Origin: Guptibacillus hwajinpoensis
Lineage (GTDB): Bacteria > Bacillota > Bacilli > Bacillales > Guptibacillaceae
NCBI RefSeq assembly: GCF_001039475.1
Contig: NZ_LELK01000001.1
Coordinates: 1,700,819-1,764,818, forward strand
DNA length: 64,000 bases
Direction: 5' to 3'
Shown: piece after piece, positions 1-8,329 of the stretch
Numbering within the stretch: the stretch's first letter is position 1
Layout: each line of letters opens with the position of its first letter
The notes under the pieces: model-generated
Databases searched by the model: none
The model's input: the letters and a program-made list of their open reading frames with translations, nothing else
What the model was told of the DNA's origin: nothing
Made by a program: the position numbers and the translations under genes

Positions 1-853
1 ATGCTGTTCCGAATGAACCAAGGTTAAAGGCATCACGATACAAGTACATAACAACTGTCATCGCTTCATCACGACTGAATGCAGAAGAACCTAGGAACAC
101 CGTTGGTTCTGCGAACAATTGAAGTGCACCAACCGTTGACATAAACACAGTTAGAATAATGAATGGCTTCAATAATGGAATCGTAATGTAGATGAACTGC
201 TCGAGTTTGTTCGCTCCATCAATGGTAGCCGCTTCATATAAGTCCTTTGAGATACTTTGCAAACCAGCTAGATAGATAATCGTGTTATAGCCGACCCAGC
301 GCCAGAATACCATCAAAGCAATTGCAATTTTCGCTCCCCATTCAGAAGTCTTCCAGCTCACTGGATCAACTCCGAACAAGCCAATAACGTAGTTCGCAAG
401 TGCTGTTTCGTTACTACTAAAGAACACTCCAAACACAAGGGCAACTGCTACCATTGACGTAATATATGGCATGAAGATCGTTACCCTGAAGAAATTAGTG
501 AAGCGAATAACGGCGAGATTGAGGAAGTAAGCGAGTACAATTCCGACAATTAATTGCGGAGCTGTGCCCATTAAACCGATGATAACGGTATTATATAACG
601 ACTTCCAAAATAAGGGATCTTGTAGAACGACTGTAAAATTGCTAAGACCGACAAACTGCATATCACCAAGTCCGTTCCATTCATTAAAAGCAAGAACAAT
701 ACTGAACAGAGCGGGATATAACCCAATAATCCCAAATACAATAAAGAATGGTGCAACATATAGATAGCCTGAAATCATATCTTTTTTCTTTTCAGACAGT
801 TTACTAGCTTTGATTGTTTTACGAGCTTTTGATTGCTTTTGCACATCCTCCAA
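1..853 (-). CDS. Sugar ABC transporter permease (MalF/UgpA type), cut by the left window edge
   Basis: This is an inner-membrane permease of a carbohydrate ABC importer (binding-protein-dependent transport family). The visible part has a basic N-terminus, a first membrane segment (YLYVAPFFIVFGIIGLYP) and several more hydrophobic segments. Near the left edge it has the cytoplasmic EAA loop (LYEAATIDGANK...IPLLKP) that contacts the ATPase. I chose the TTG at 853 because a strong GGAGGAGG lies 8 bases upstream (862-869); a GTG at 844 is the alternative. It follows the binding lipoprotein gene by about 70 bases on the same strand, so they are probably one operon. The C-terminus and any second permease lie outside the window. 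Confidence 0.88.
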   Translation of the reverse strand, partial: MEDVQKQSKARKTIKASKLSEKKKDMISGYLYVAPFFIVFGIIGLYPALFSIVLAFNEWNGLGDMQFVGLSNFTVVLQDPLFWKSLYNTVIIGLMGTAPQLIVGIVLAYFLNLAVIRFTNFFRVTIFMPYITSMVAVALVFGVFFSSNETALANYVIGLFGVDPVSWKTSEWGAKIAIALMVFWRWVGYNTIIYLAGLQSISKDLYEAATIDGANKLEQFIYITIPLLKPFIILTVFMSTVGALQLFAEPTVFLGSSAFSRDEAMTVVMYLYRDAFNLGSFGTA

Positions 854-922
854 AGCCTTACCCTCCTCCAAAGTTAAAGGCCGGAAGAGTTATCCCCCGC
901 CAGCCTTTAAGCAGCTTCTTGT

Positions 923-2197
923 TTATCGTGCAACTAACCCTTCGATACGCTTAACAGCATCTTTCCATTCTTTCTCTGGATCTCCGCCTTCTTGTACGTT
1001 TCGTAGTGCTGTTAACACTTCGTTATTTACTGTTACGTATTTAGGTCCTTTGTATACAGCCGGAATTTCTTTCGCAGCTTCAGCGAAAGTAGCTGCTGTG
1101 TTTTGACCACCGAAATACTCATCAGAGTTGTTTACGAATTCATCCATTTCATAAACGGATGGAGTTGAAGGGAAAAGACCACTCTCTTCAAATGATTTCA
1201 ACTGATTTTCAGGAGAAACAAGCCATTTCGCAAACTCATAAGCTTCTTCGCTATGCTCTGTTTCGGCTGGGATTGTTACGTAAGATCCACCCCAGTTACC
1301 AGCGAATTCGCTTGGAAGTGTTGCTACGCGCCAGTTGCCTTTACCTTCTGGAGCATTCTCAGTCATGTATCCTTTCAACCATGCTGGAGCCATCTCTACT
1401 GCGAAATCACCTTTGTTCAGTGCAGTCGCCCATTCCGGTGTCCACATTTCGTAGCTTCCTACATACCCTTCCTCATAAAGAGAAACAGCATAATCGTAAG
1501 CGTCTTTAACTTCGTTGCCTTCCTGATCTATGATCAGTTCGTCTTTCTCATTGAAGTAACTTTGTTCTAAAGCATCCATATTGGCGCGATAAGCCATTTC
1601 CATGCTATCGACCATTGGCTTACCTGTTTCATCAGAAACTGTTTTCGCAGCGTCTGCAAATTGGTCAGGCGTAGAAATCATTTCATTTACTTTCTCTGGT
1701 TCAGTTGGTAAGTTAGCTTCTTCAAAAACATTCACGTTGTAATACATCGCTTTAGGACCGATATCTGTTGGAAGGCCGAATAAGAAATCGTCGTCTGTGC
1801 TCTCAGCCATATTCCATTTCCAGTCAAGATAATCTCCTTGAACGTCTTCTGCGCCAAGGTCGTACAGATTCACAAAGCGTTCTTGCGCTTCTCGATAACG
1901 ATCAAGCTGATCCACTTCGATCATCGCAAGGTCCGGAGCTCCAGTACCCGCTGAAATGGAAGTAAATAAACTGTTATGGTGATCTCCTAATTCAGAAGTT
2001 TTCACATTAATCTCTACATCCGGATTATCTTTCATATACTCTTCTGCTAGAGACTCATAGTTTGTTGCACCAAACGTCCAAAAGTCCAATGTTACTTTGC
2101 CATCTTCAGATGACTCTTCTCCGCCACCGCCACAAGCAGCAAGCACTAATGCTGTACTAAGTGACAACACAGCAAGAAAATTCTTTTTAACCTTCAT
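923..2197 (-). CDS. Extracellular sugar-binding lipoprotein of an ABC importer (SBP family 1)
   Basis: 424 aa. A lipoprotein signal ends in LVLAAC (lipid-anchored Cys22) followed by a Gly-rich linker, then a type 1 solute-binding fold (VTLDFWTFGATNYESL near the N-terminus; GNWRVATLP and WGGSYVTIPAET in the C-terminal half). It would bind an oligosaccharide outside the membrane and deliver it to the permease encoded just downstream. The length is usual for the family. The start is an ATG with GGAGGGGA just upstream. Two identical LacI-type operators in the 5' region suggest induction by the sugar. The substrate cannot be told from sequence alone. Confidence 0.92.
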   Translation of the reverse strand: MKVKKNFLAVLSLSTALVLAACGGGGEESSEDGKVTLDFWTFGATNYESLAEEYMKDNPDVEINVKTSELGDHHNSLFTSISAGTGAPDLAMIEVDQLDRYREAQERFVNLYDLGAEDVQGDYLDWKWNMAESTDDDFLFGLPTDIGPKAMYYNVNVFEEANLPTEPEKVNEMISTPDQFADAAKTVSDETGKPMVDSMEMAYRANMDALEQSYFNEKDELIIDQEGNEVKDAYDYAVSLYEEGYVGSYEMWTPEWATALNKGDFAVEMAPAWLKGYMTENAPEGKGNWRVATLPSEFAGNWGGSYVTIPAETEHSEEAYEFAKWLVSPENQLKSFEESGLFPSTPSVYEMDEFVNNSDEYFGGQNTAATFAEAAKEIPAVYKGPKYVTVNNEVLTALRNVQEGGDPEKEWKDAVKRIEGLVAR

Positions 2198-2253
2198 CTA
2201 AATCCCCTCCAATTAAATGATAGACACCACACTAACCTGCCCAATGAGTTTAG

Positions 2254-2265
2254 GAAACCGGTTTC
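2254..2265. promoter_or_regulatory. LacI-family operator, proximal copy (GAAACCGGTTTC)
   Basis: Perfect 12-bp palindrome GAAACCGGTTTC about 57 bases upstream of the sugar-binding lipoprotein start. Its central CG and A/T-rich arms are typical of LacI/GalR repressor sites. An identical copy lies at 2379-2390. It lies downstream of the candidate promoter, where a repressor would block elongation. The repressor gene is not in this window. Confidence 0.7.
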
Positions 2266-2308
2266 GTAAATCAGCAAAAAAAATAGCTGAAATGGTTCGT
2301 TAGATACG

Positions 2309-2337
2309 ATTTAACCACAGAATGTATCCGATTTCAA
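2309..2337 (-). promoter_or_regulatory. Candidate sigma-A promoter of the sugar ABC operon
   Basis: Read on the minus strand: TTGAAA (2337-2332), a 17-base spacer and TTAAAT (2314-2309). Both hexamers are imperfect. Support comes mainly from the position between the two LacI-type operators and upstream of the lipoprotein gene. Confidence 0.35.
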
Positions 2338-2378
2338 CAGTTGATGTGTAAATTTTCTTAAATTTATTAATTTATTTA

Positions 2379-2390
2379 GAAACCGGTTTC
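2379..2390. promoter_or_regulatory. LacI-family operator, distal copy (GAAACCGGTTTC)
   Basis: A second exact copy of the 12-bp palindrome at 2254. The centres are 125 bp apart, close to a whole number of helical turns, which would allow one tetrameric repressor to hold both sites in a loop. This copy lies upstream of the candidate promoter. Confidence 0.7.
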
Positions 2391-2655
2391 TTTGTGTTTT
2401 GTTACAACTAGAACATCGCTAAAATCAGGATTATCAATAGAATGACTGTAACAAACGAGTGCTTCACAACAGGTATCATGTACTATAAAACTACTGTTTA
2501 TGCGCTACTAGAACATTTTTTCGCTTTGACTTTAGGGTAGAAATCAATCATGTTTATTCGTGGGTTTTAACTGAATTTTTGTGATAACTTTCCTTTTTTA
2601 TAGCTTAGGTTATTCCCCTTTCCTTACCTCTTGTTCCAGTAATTACCTGAAAAAA

Positions 2656-2684
2656 TTGTTATCTCTCTCGATCTCCTCTATAAT
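2656..2684 (+). promoter_or_regulatory. Sigma-A promoter for the 98-aa membrane protein
   Basis: TTGTTA at 2656-2661, a 17-base spacer and a perfect TATAAT at 2679-2684, about 44 bases before the ATG at 2728. Confidence 0.65.
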
Positions 2685-2727
2685 GATGGACAGACTATGT
2701 AACGTACGGATCAGAAAGGAGACCAGG

Positions 2728-3024
2728 ATGTATTATCATACGAAAATGACGACCTGGCGAACGTATCTCTTCCTCATACTAAGCCTTCTAACGACACTTG
2801 CAATGTTTTTGATAGACCCGATTTCTACAAATGCTGGCGAGTCTGTTGGCATCTTCATTATGATCTTTATTATTGCTGGATGTGCTCTCTCCGTCCTCTT
2901 AGCATTCGTCGTTTTTAGAACGAGTGAAGAGAAAAAAGGATTAGCAAGCATTGCCCTCCTCCTCACCTTGTTTAACGTAGCCATTACACTTTACTTCTTA
3001 TGGGTTGGTTTTCGGTTAGCTTAG
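2728..3024 (+). CDS. Small membrane protein, 98 aa, function unknown
   Basis: I do not recognise the family. About three hydrophobic segments are visible: YLFLILSLLTTLAMFLI, an IFIMIFIIAGCALSVLLAFVVF stretch, and a C-terminal segment ending YFLWVGFRLA. A short basic loop (RTSEEKK) separates the last two. The ATG at 2728 was chosen because AGAAAGGAG precedes it and a good promoter lies at 2656; longer in-frame readings start inside that promoter. It ends before a palindromic terminator. Confidence 0.7.
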   Translation: MYYHTKMTTWRTYLFLILSLLTTLAMFLIDPISTNAGESVGIFIMIFIIAGCALSVLLAFVVFRTSEEKKGLASIALLLTLFNVAITLYFLWVGFRLA

Positions 3025-3044
3025 CGTTAGTTGCGGGTTCGCGG

Positions 3045-3088
3045 GTGCCTGTCACCACCCGGTTTTGCTCGAATGATGTCGAATAAGG
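3045..3088 (+). repeat. 40-bp direct repeat, copy 1
   Basis: Begins GTGCCTGTCACCACCCGG and is nearly identical to 4085-4128: the first 29 bases match exactly, then TGTCGAAT recurs after a short mismatch. It belongs to the GTGCCTGTCACC type of motif scattered in Bacillaceae intergenic regions. The two copies bracket a small membrane gene and a broken CBO0543 gene. Confidence 0.75.
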
Positions 3089-3124
3089 AACAAGGGGTCA
3101 GGCACGTGCCTGCCCCCCTGTTCC
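3087..3124. terminator. Bidirectional palindrome between convergent genes
   Basis: A long imperfect palindrome with GGAAC/GTTCC outer arms and CAGGCAC/GTGCCTG inner arms. It lies between the converging small genes ending at 3024 and 3142. There is only a short T run on the plus side (TTTAT). Confidence 0.5.
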
Positions 3125-3141
3125 TTTATACGTTCGTTATT

Positions 3142-3372
3142 TCAACTAGTAATGAATAAAGAGATAACCCCTATCAAAATCAGAATAACACCAACCAGAA
3201 TATGTATTCCTTCAGAGGGGGTTGGCATCACAGAAAACTCCAAGAAATTGTCCAGATAGTCACCAATCCTCTTCTCACTTTTCCTTTCCCTCCACACTTC
3301 TCTTAGTCCCCAATAAAGAAAGGTTACGCCCATAGAAGTTGGCACCAAAAACCATATAAGTGTTATTATCAC
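3142..3372 (-). CDS. Small two-segment membrane protein, 76 aa, function unknown
   Basis: GTG start at 3372 with AAGGA 7 bases upstream. Two hydrophobic segments (about residues 1-22 and 56-75) flank a charged cytoplasmic-looking loop (REVWRERKSEKRIGDYL). I do not recognise a family. The 77-aa gene at 14095 has the same topology and size but no clear sequence identity. It lies between the two 40-bp direct repeats. Confidence 0.6.
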   Translation of the reverse strand: MIITLIWFLVPTSMGVTFLYWGLREVWRERKSEKRIGDYLDNFLEFSVMPTPSEGIHILVGVILILIGVISLFITS

Positions 3373-3525
3373 GCTCTAATCCTTCTCATGTTGCTATTGT
3401 ATTTTAACATTGAATTTATTGGTGGATTTTTCTACATCACTTTCGATCCTATCCTTGTTTAATTACCCATAAATAAAAGACTAATTACTAATCAATACTA
3501 CCTACTAAAAGGTGGTGCGATCTTT

Positions 3526-4077
3526 ATGAATCAACAGGAACATTTTGAGCATCTTCACAAAATAAGAACAGAACTTGAAGCCTCTTATCTTGATTACTGG
3601 CAGCAGTCCTCGAACCTTGACTCATGGTAATTCTGGATTGTACTAGCCATGTTCGTCCTTCCTCTCGTTGTTTTGTATTTTAAAATCGATCGAAGCAAAA
3701 TCTTTCTATTAGGCTTTTTGGGTTATTCGATTCACGTATTAGCTGCTTACACGGATGCTTTAGGTATTAGAAAAAGTTGGTGGGACTATCCCTATGTCAT
3801 CTTTCCTCAACTACCAGGAAGTCTTGGTATTGATGCGTCCGTTATTCCGGTCTATTTCATTCTTTTGTATCAATGGTGTTTAAACAAGAAGAAGAACTAT
3901 TGGTTATACGGTACACTCTCTTCATTTGGATTTACATTTATCATTAAACCACTGCTCATTTGGATTAATGTTTTTGAGCTGTATACGAACTATTTTGTGC
4001 TACTCCTTTCTTATTTGTTCGTCGTTTACGCAGCGAAACTGATAACCGATATCTTTATTCACATGTCGACGAATTAA
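3526..4077 (+). pseudogene. CBO0543-family membrane protein gene interrupted by an in-frame TAA
   Basis: The reading frame starts at the ATG at 3526 (upstream AAAAGGTGGTG) and gives 34 residues ending NLDSW, then TAA at 3628-3630. It continues in the same frame without a break as FWIVLAMFVLPLVVLYF and on to the stop at 4075-4077. The joined product has the full layout of CBO0543-type proteins: a short soluble N-terminus, W-x-FW at the first membrane segment, FKIDRSK, HVLAAYTDALG, WDYPYVIFPQLP and SLGIDASVIPVYFILLYQW. Homologues usually carry Gln between W and FW, so a single CAA to TAA change explains the break. The remaining 142-aa part could only be made by internal initiation or readthrough. 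Confidence 0.8.
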
Positions 4078-4084
4078 GTGCGAG

Positions 4085-4128
4085 TGCCTGTCACCACCCG
4101 GTTTTGCTCGAACTATGTCGAATGAGTA
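4085..4128 (+). repeat. 40-bp direct repeat, copy 2
   Basis: Near-identical to 3045-3088, exactly 1040 bp further on. It lies just after the broken CBO0543 gene and before the germination operon. Confidence 0.75.
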
Positions 4129-4193
4129 GCGCATAATGATTTTCCTTCGTGAGACACTAATGGCAAAAGACTGTTCTAAGGGGTTTTTTGTCC

Positions 4194-5717
4194 ATGAAGC
4201 GTAGGAAACAGCGACAGCATATGAAAGATATGGAACCTCAATCTACTGAGCTCTCACTTAGTTTAGAAGTAAATGAGTCTCAACTCAGAGAGCTTTTCTC
4301 TGATTGTCAGGATATTGTTTATCACACTTATCAATTTAGTGAAGGGTATAAGGAAAAGGCGCTTGTCCTGTTCTGCGAAACCATTATTCAGAATGAAAAT
4401 GCTAATTTACTAAAGGAAGTTATGCAGGATCTTGTTTCACATGAAGTTGGGGATTCTCAAGAAGTGAACATGATGGAAGTGAAGCACTTCTTCACAAAGC
4501 ATGGAGTTACGTCAAGAGCGGTTAATTTAGTTGAAACACTAGAGGATGTTACGACAAACGTACTTGAAGGCCATATTGTCCTTCTATTCCAGAATTGGAA
4601 TAAAGCAATAACGTATGATGCCTTCTCTGTTGAGAAACGTTCTGTTGGAGAGCCGCAAAATGAGGTATCTGTTATTGGTCCACGTGAAGGAACCATTGAA
4701 AACCTCACGAAGAACATCGGCCTCATTCGATCACGATTAAAATCAGATAAATTGAAGTTCATCATCAAACAAATGGGAAACAATACAAAATCGAAAGTGG
4801 CTTATGCTTATTTAAAAGGAACTGTACCTGAAGATACATTAAACGAATTTGAGGAACGTTTTAATCAAATTAAAGAAGAAGAAATCCTTGAAACTTCTTA
4901 CTTTGCTGAGCTACTAGAAGACTCTACCTACTCTCCATTTCCTCAATTTCGGTCTACCGAGAGACCCGATGTTGCGGTATCTGCCCTTCTTAGCGGAAAG
5001 ATCATTGCATTAGTTGATGGAACACCAACGATCCTTGTTTGTCCTGGGTTGTTTATTGAGTTCTTCCAATCGCCATCTGATTACTATCAAAGGACGTTGT
5101 TTTCATCTTTAATTCGCGTGATCCGCATTATAGGATATGTAATTAGCTTGTCATTACCAAGTATCTATATAGCTCTCTCCACCTTTCATACAGAATTGAT
5201 CCCCACCGTTTTACTTCTGGCCATATTAGATACGCGCGAAGGTATGCCGTTTCCCGCTCTAGTTGAAGCGCTAATCATGATCTTTTTCTTTGAGCTGCTT
5301 CAAGAAGCAAGCTTACGCCTCCCAAGACCAATCGGTTCTGCCGTTAGTATCGTCGGTGCGTTAGTCATTGGGGAAGCATCCATTAATGCTGGAATCGCAT
5401 CGCCTATGATGGTGGTTGTTGTCGCCCTAACTGGAATTGCATCGTTTTCTATTCCGCAATATGATTTTGGAACATCGTCACGAATACTTAGATTGCCATT
5501 AATGATTGCATCTGCTGTATTAGGTGGCTTTGGTTTAATGATTGGCTTTCTCCTTATCTACCTGCATCTCACTAGTTTACGATCGTTAGGGCAGCCTTAC
5601 TTTGCGCCACTCGCCCCAATTCGATCAGGTATACTGTATGAATTTATCTTTCGTTCGCCGTTACCTTCCCAGCTGAAAAGGCATAAACAACCTAACTTTA
5701 ATCCCAACAGGAAATAA
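4194..5717 (+). CDS. Spore germinant receptor A subunit (GerAA/GerKA family)
   Basis: 507 aa. This is the A subunit of a Ger receptor in the spore inner membrane, which detects small-molecule germinants together with the B and C subunits. It has a long soluble N-terminal domain (about 1-250), then the membrane domain, seen in the family motifs RPDVAVSALLSGKIIALVDG, FPALVEALIMIFFFELL and LRLPRPIGSAVSIVGALVIGEA. Proline and Gly patterns and length fit GerKA. ATG 4194 sits 10 bases after AAGGGG; a TTG at 4188 is too close. It is first gene of a four-gene operon (A-C-D-B) and is probably expressed in the forespore, though no clear sigma-G promoter was found. Confidence 0.95.
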   Translation: MKRRKQRQHMKDMEPQSTELSLSLEVNESQLRELFSDCQDIVYHTYQFSEGYKEKALVLFCETIIQNENANLLKEVMQDLVSHEVGDSQEVNMMEVKHFFTKHGVTSRAVNLVETLEDVTTNVLEGHIVLLFQNWNKAITYDAFSVEKRSVGEPQNEVSVIGPREGTIENLTKNIGLIRSRLKSDKLKFIIKQMGNNTKSKVAYAYLKGTVPEDTLNEFEERFNQIKEEEILETSYFAELLEDSTYSPFPQFRSTERPDVAVSALLSGKIIALVDGTPTILVCPGLFIEFFQSPSDYYQRTLFSSLIRVIRIIGYVISLSLPSIYIALSTFHTELIPTVLLLAILDTREGMPFPALVEALIMIFFFELLQEASLRLPRPIGSAVSIVGALVIGEASINAGIASPMMVVVVALTGIASFSIPQYDFGTSSRILRLPLMIASAVLGGFGLMIGFLLIYLHLTSLRSLGQPYFAPLAPIRSGILYEFIFRSPLPSQLKRHKQPNFNPNRK

Positions 5718-5729
5718 GGTGATACTGAT

Positions 5730-6887
5730 ATGAATGTAAAGCACATATGCTTATCCATTTTGTTGATCAACTCTACTCTATTGTTAACAGGATGTTGGGA
5801 TCATGATGAATTACCAGCTTACGGATTTGTTCAAGCTGTTGCGATCGATCTGTCTGAGGAAGAAGAAGGAGTAATAGATTTAACAACTCAATTCATTAAG
5901 CCCTCTCCAAAAATCGGCAGTGCTGGAGGGGGAGATGGTGAAGCGTACGTTAATATTGAGACATCTGGGGATTCGATATTTGAAGCGGTGCGCGATATTA
6001 CAACCCATTTAGGACGAAAAGCACAGTGGAGTCATACGAGAATCATTTTAATAAGTGATGAAATTGTACAAAGTAGAAATATTGGAGAGATATTAGAGTT
6101 TTTCTATCGAGACCATGAGCCGAGATTACTCATCACACTTGGGATGACGGAAGGGAAAGCAAAGGATTATTTAAATCAAGAGCCGTTTATTGAGAACACG
6201 ATTAGTCAACAATTGAAAGAAATAGAAGCAGCGTCCCACAATTTCACCTCAAAAACAATGGAAGTAAACCTTCTAACGTTTGGCAGAGAATTGAAAAGCG
6301 AGACTCAGACTGCCAAAATTCCTTATTATCATATAAAAGAATCAGGCGAAGCGGTTATTGGAGGCCTCGCCATTATTAATAAAGGTAAGTTTTCAGGGCA
6401 GATCTCTTCTCTTCAAACTGAAGCACTGCTTACTATTCTAGGTGAGTATCGATTCGGGATTATTGAGGTACCTTGCGGAGGCGAGGATGTCATGGTTAAA
6501 GAATCGATTGAGGTTAGTAATGTAGAAACTGATATGAAAGCGAATTTATCGGGTGGGAGCGTATCCGCAAAGGTGAAAGTGGAGATGGAAGGTGATGTTG
6601 GGGAATTAAAGTGTACAGTTCTTGATAAAAGCGAAAACCTTCAAGAATTTAATGAAAAAGTAGCAAAGGTTGTGAAAACCAATATTGAAGAGACGCTACA
6701 GTATCTTCAGAAAGAGCAAGTCGATGTGATTGGTTTAGGTAACGCCATCTATCGAAAACATCCGAAAGAATGGAAAGAGCTTAAGAAAGACTGGCCAAAC
6801 ACATTTAGTGAGGTCCCTTTCACCGTTGATGTCAAAGTGGATATAAACAATACAGGCTCTGATATTGGTAAGCCTTTCTTTGAATAA
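5730..6887 (+). CDS. Spore germinant receptor C subunit, Ger(x)C lipoprotein
   Basis: 385 aa. The lipobox LLLTGC is followed directly by the family signature CWDHDELPAYGF. It would be a lipoprotein on the outer face of the spore inner membrane. Other family features are VQAVAIDLS near the N-terminus, GRKAQWSHTRIILISDEI and EPFIENTISQQL in the middle, and the C-terminal DVIGLGNAIYRKHPKEW element. ATG follows AAGGTGAT. It is 12 bases downstream of the A subunit gene. Length is normal. Confidence 0.95.
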   Translation: MNVKHICLSILLINSTLLLTGCWDHDELPAYGFVQAVAIDLSEEEEGVIDLTTQFIKPSPKIGSAGGGDGEAYVNIETSGDSIFEAVRDITTHLGRKAQWSHTRIILISDEIVQSRNIGEILEFFYRDHEPRLLITLGMTEGKAKDYLNQEPFIENTISQQLKEIEAASHNFTSKTMEVNLLTFGRELKSETQTAKIPYYHIKESGEAVIGGLAIINKGKFSGQISSLQTEALLTILGEYRFGIIEVPCGGEDVMVKESIEVSNVETDMKANLSGGSVSAKVKVEMEGDVGELKCTVLDKSENLQEFNEKVAKVVKTNIEETLQYLQKEQVDVIGLGNAIYRKHPKEWKELKKDWPNTFSEVPFTVDVKVDINNTGSDIGKPFFE

Positions 6888-6898
6888 GGAGGACCGTG

Positions 6899-7135
6899 AT
6901 GTTTGAAAAGATTCTTATTATGTTCGTGGTTTATCTTTTAATTGGGTATTCTAGACTCCTTCAACATAACAGGCGGCGTAAAGAGAATATTGTTTATTCT
7001 ACCTTAATCCTGATCTCGTTTTATTTAAGCTACATATTCATTATGAATGCGAATGCATTCAATTTAGATGATCTCTTCGAATTGCTTTTTGGACAACCTG
7101 CACGAGCAGTTCTCGCGTATTTCACTTCTCCTTAA
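6899..7135 (+). CDS. Small two-segment membrane protein in the germinant receptor operon (D-subunit position)
   Basis: 78 aa with two hydrophobic segments separated by a basic loop (RLLQHNRRRKEN). It lies between the C and B genes. Some Ger operons carry a small two-membrane-segment D protein that modulates the receptor; size, topology and position fit that role, but sequence similarity was not tested. ATG 6899 is 5 bases after AAGGAGGA; a GTG at 6896 is too close. Confidence 0.75.
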   Translation: MFEKILIMFVVYLLIGYSRLLQHNRRRKENIVYSTLILISFYLSYIFIMNANAFNLDDLFELLFGQPARAVLAYFTSP

Positions 7136-7153
7136 ACAAAGGGGGTTCTATCA

Positions 7154-8257
7154 ATGAAGAACAAAGAAACGATTAGTACATGGCAAATGATTGTTTTGTT
7201 TCAAGCGTTTATAACAGGCTCCTCTATTATTAATATACAAGGACCTTTCATTAGCCTAGCTCAGAACGGAGCATGGATCTCCCTTTTACTAGCGAATGCT
7301 TTAGGGTTTATTATACTTGCCATTGTGCTCTGGTTGAATGGGAAATACCCAGATCTATCTTATATCCAATATACAAAACGGTTGCTTGGAAAAGGAGGAG
7401 CCTATTTATTTGGAATCGCTCTTGTCCTTTTACTCTTTCAAATCACAGCCAATATTACACACGGTATGGGCCAATTCTTCTCAACTTCTATGATGAAACA
7501 TACACCTCTTTATGTTTTTCACTTTCTCATTTTATTCGTTGCAGCACTCACGGTTAAATCAGGTATAGAAGTAATGGCGCGAATGTTTCATGGACTACTA
7601 TATGTGATTCTTTTCATTATTTCCTTCATCATTCTTCTAAATTTGACTCATTTTCATCCTGAATATGTATTACCTGTTCTCCCAATGGGATGGAAGCCGA
7701 TCTTGCACGGTGCTTATGTAGGCTTTGGGTTTCCTTATATGGATGTTATGTATTTCGCAATGATTCTTCCCTATTTACAGCATAATTGTGACAAGCCCTT
7801 CAAACGCTGGATGTATGTAGGATTGCTAATTAACGGTTTCATTTTAGCTACCACGATCGTTGCTTGCATTATGATTCTAGGTCCGATGGCAATGGTTGAG
7901 AAGTTTCCCATCTTTCAACTTGCGAGGATGATTGAAATCGGAGAGATTATCCAGCGGGTTGAATCAGTGTTTGGCATGGCCTTGGTTGTTGCTTCGTTTA
8001 TGAAACTCACCATGATGCTCTTTATCATAAATGAAGTCGTGACACAGGTTTTTGACGTACAAGACAAACGAACAATGGTCTTTCCTAACACCCTACTTGT
8101 CTACCTTCTCTCACTCACGATGTATCAAAACGAAATAGAGCTTGGAGAAAGTGGACTAATCATGGAAACGATTCTCGCCTTTTCCTTAGCATTTGTACCC
8201 TTACTCATCGTTGCGATTAGAAGTCTTTTTGTTAAGGAAAATCGTGGACACACCTAA
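7154..8257 (+). CDS. Spore germinant receptor B subunit (GerAB/GerKB family permease-like)
   Basis: 367 aa. Integral membrane protein of the APC transporter superfamily with about ten hydrophobic segments. It starts ISTWQMIVLFQAFITGSSI and contains GAWISLLLANALGFIIL and GFGFPYMDVMYFAMILPY, as expected for Spore_permease proteins. In characterised receptors this subunit binds the germinant. The start follows AAAGGGGG. It is the last gene of the operon, after the A, C and D genes. Confidence 0.95.
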   Translation: MKNKETISTWQMIVLFQAFITGSSIINIQGPFISLAQNGAWISLLLANALGFIILAIVLWLNGKYPDLSYIQYTKRLLGKGGAYLFGIALVLLLFQITANITHGMGQFFSTSMMKHTPLYVFHFLILFVAALTVKSGIEVMARMFHGLLYVILFIISFIILLNLTHFHPEYVLPVLPMGWKPILHGAYVGFGFPYMDVMYFAMILPYLQHNCDKPFKRWMYVGLLINGFILATTIVACIMILGPMAMVEKFPIFQLARMIEIGEIIQRVESVFGMALVVASFMKLTMMLFIINEVVTQVFDVQDKRTMVFPNTLLVYLLSLTMYQNEIELGESGLIMETILAFSLAFVPLLIVAIRSLFVKENRGHT

Positions 8258-8287
8258 GTAGAAAACTCCTCCTATTTTTAATTAGAA

Positions 8288-8316
8288 AAGGGTTCACCAT
8301 TTATGGTAGAACCCTT
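8288..8316 (-). terminator. Terminator of the cupin gene
   Basis: Stem AAGGGTTC/GAACCCTT with a further ACCAT/ATGGT pairing, then a T-rich run on the minus strand. It lies between the convergent germination operon and cupin gene and may serve both. Confidence 0.6.
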
Positions 8317-8329
8317 AACATCTCTGTGT

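Noticed and set aside
3628-3630. Programmed readthrough or recoding of the TAA in the CBO0543 gene
   Set aside because: No structural signal was seen after the stop, and other broken small genes use different stops; simple mutation is the easier explanation.
4110-4138. Sigma-G promoter for the germination operon (CATAATG at 4132)
   Set aside because: No acceptable -35 at the right spacing; the forespore promoter is expected but not demonstrated here.
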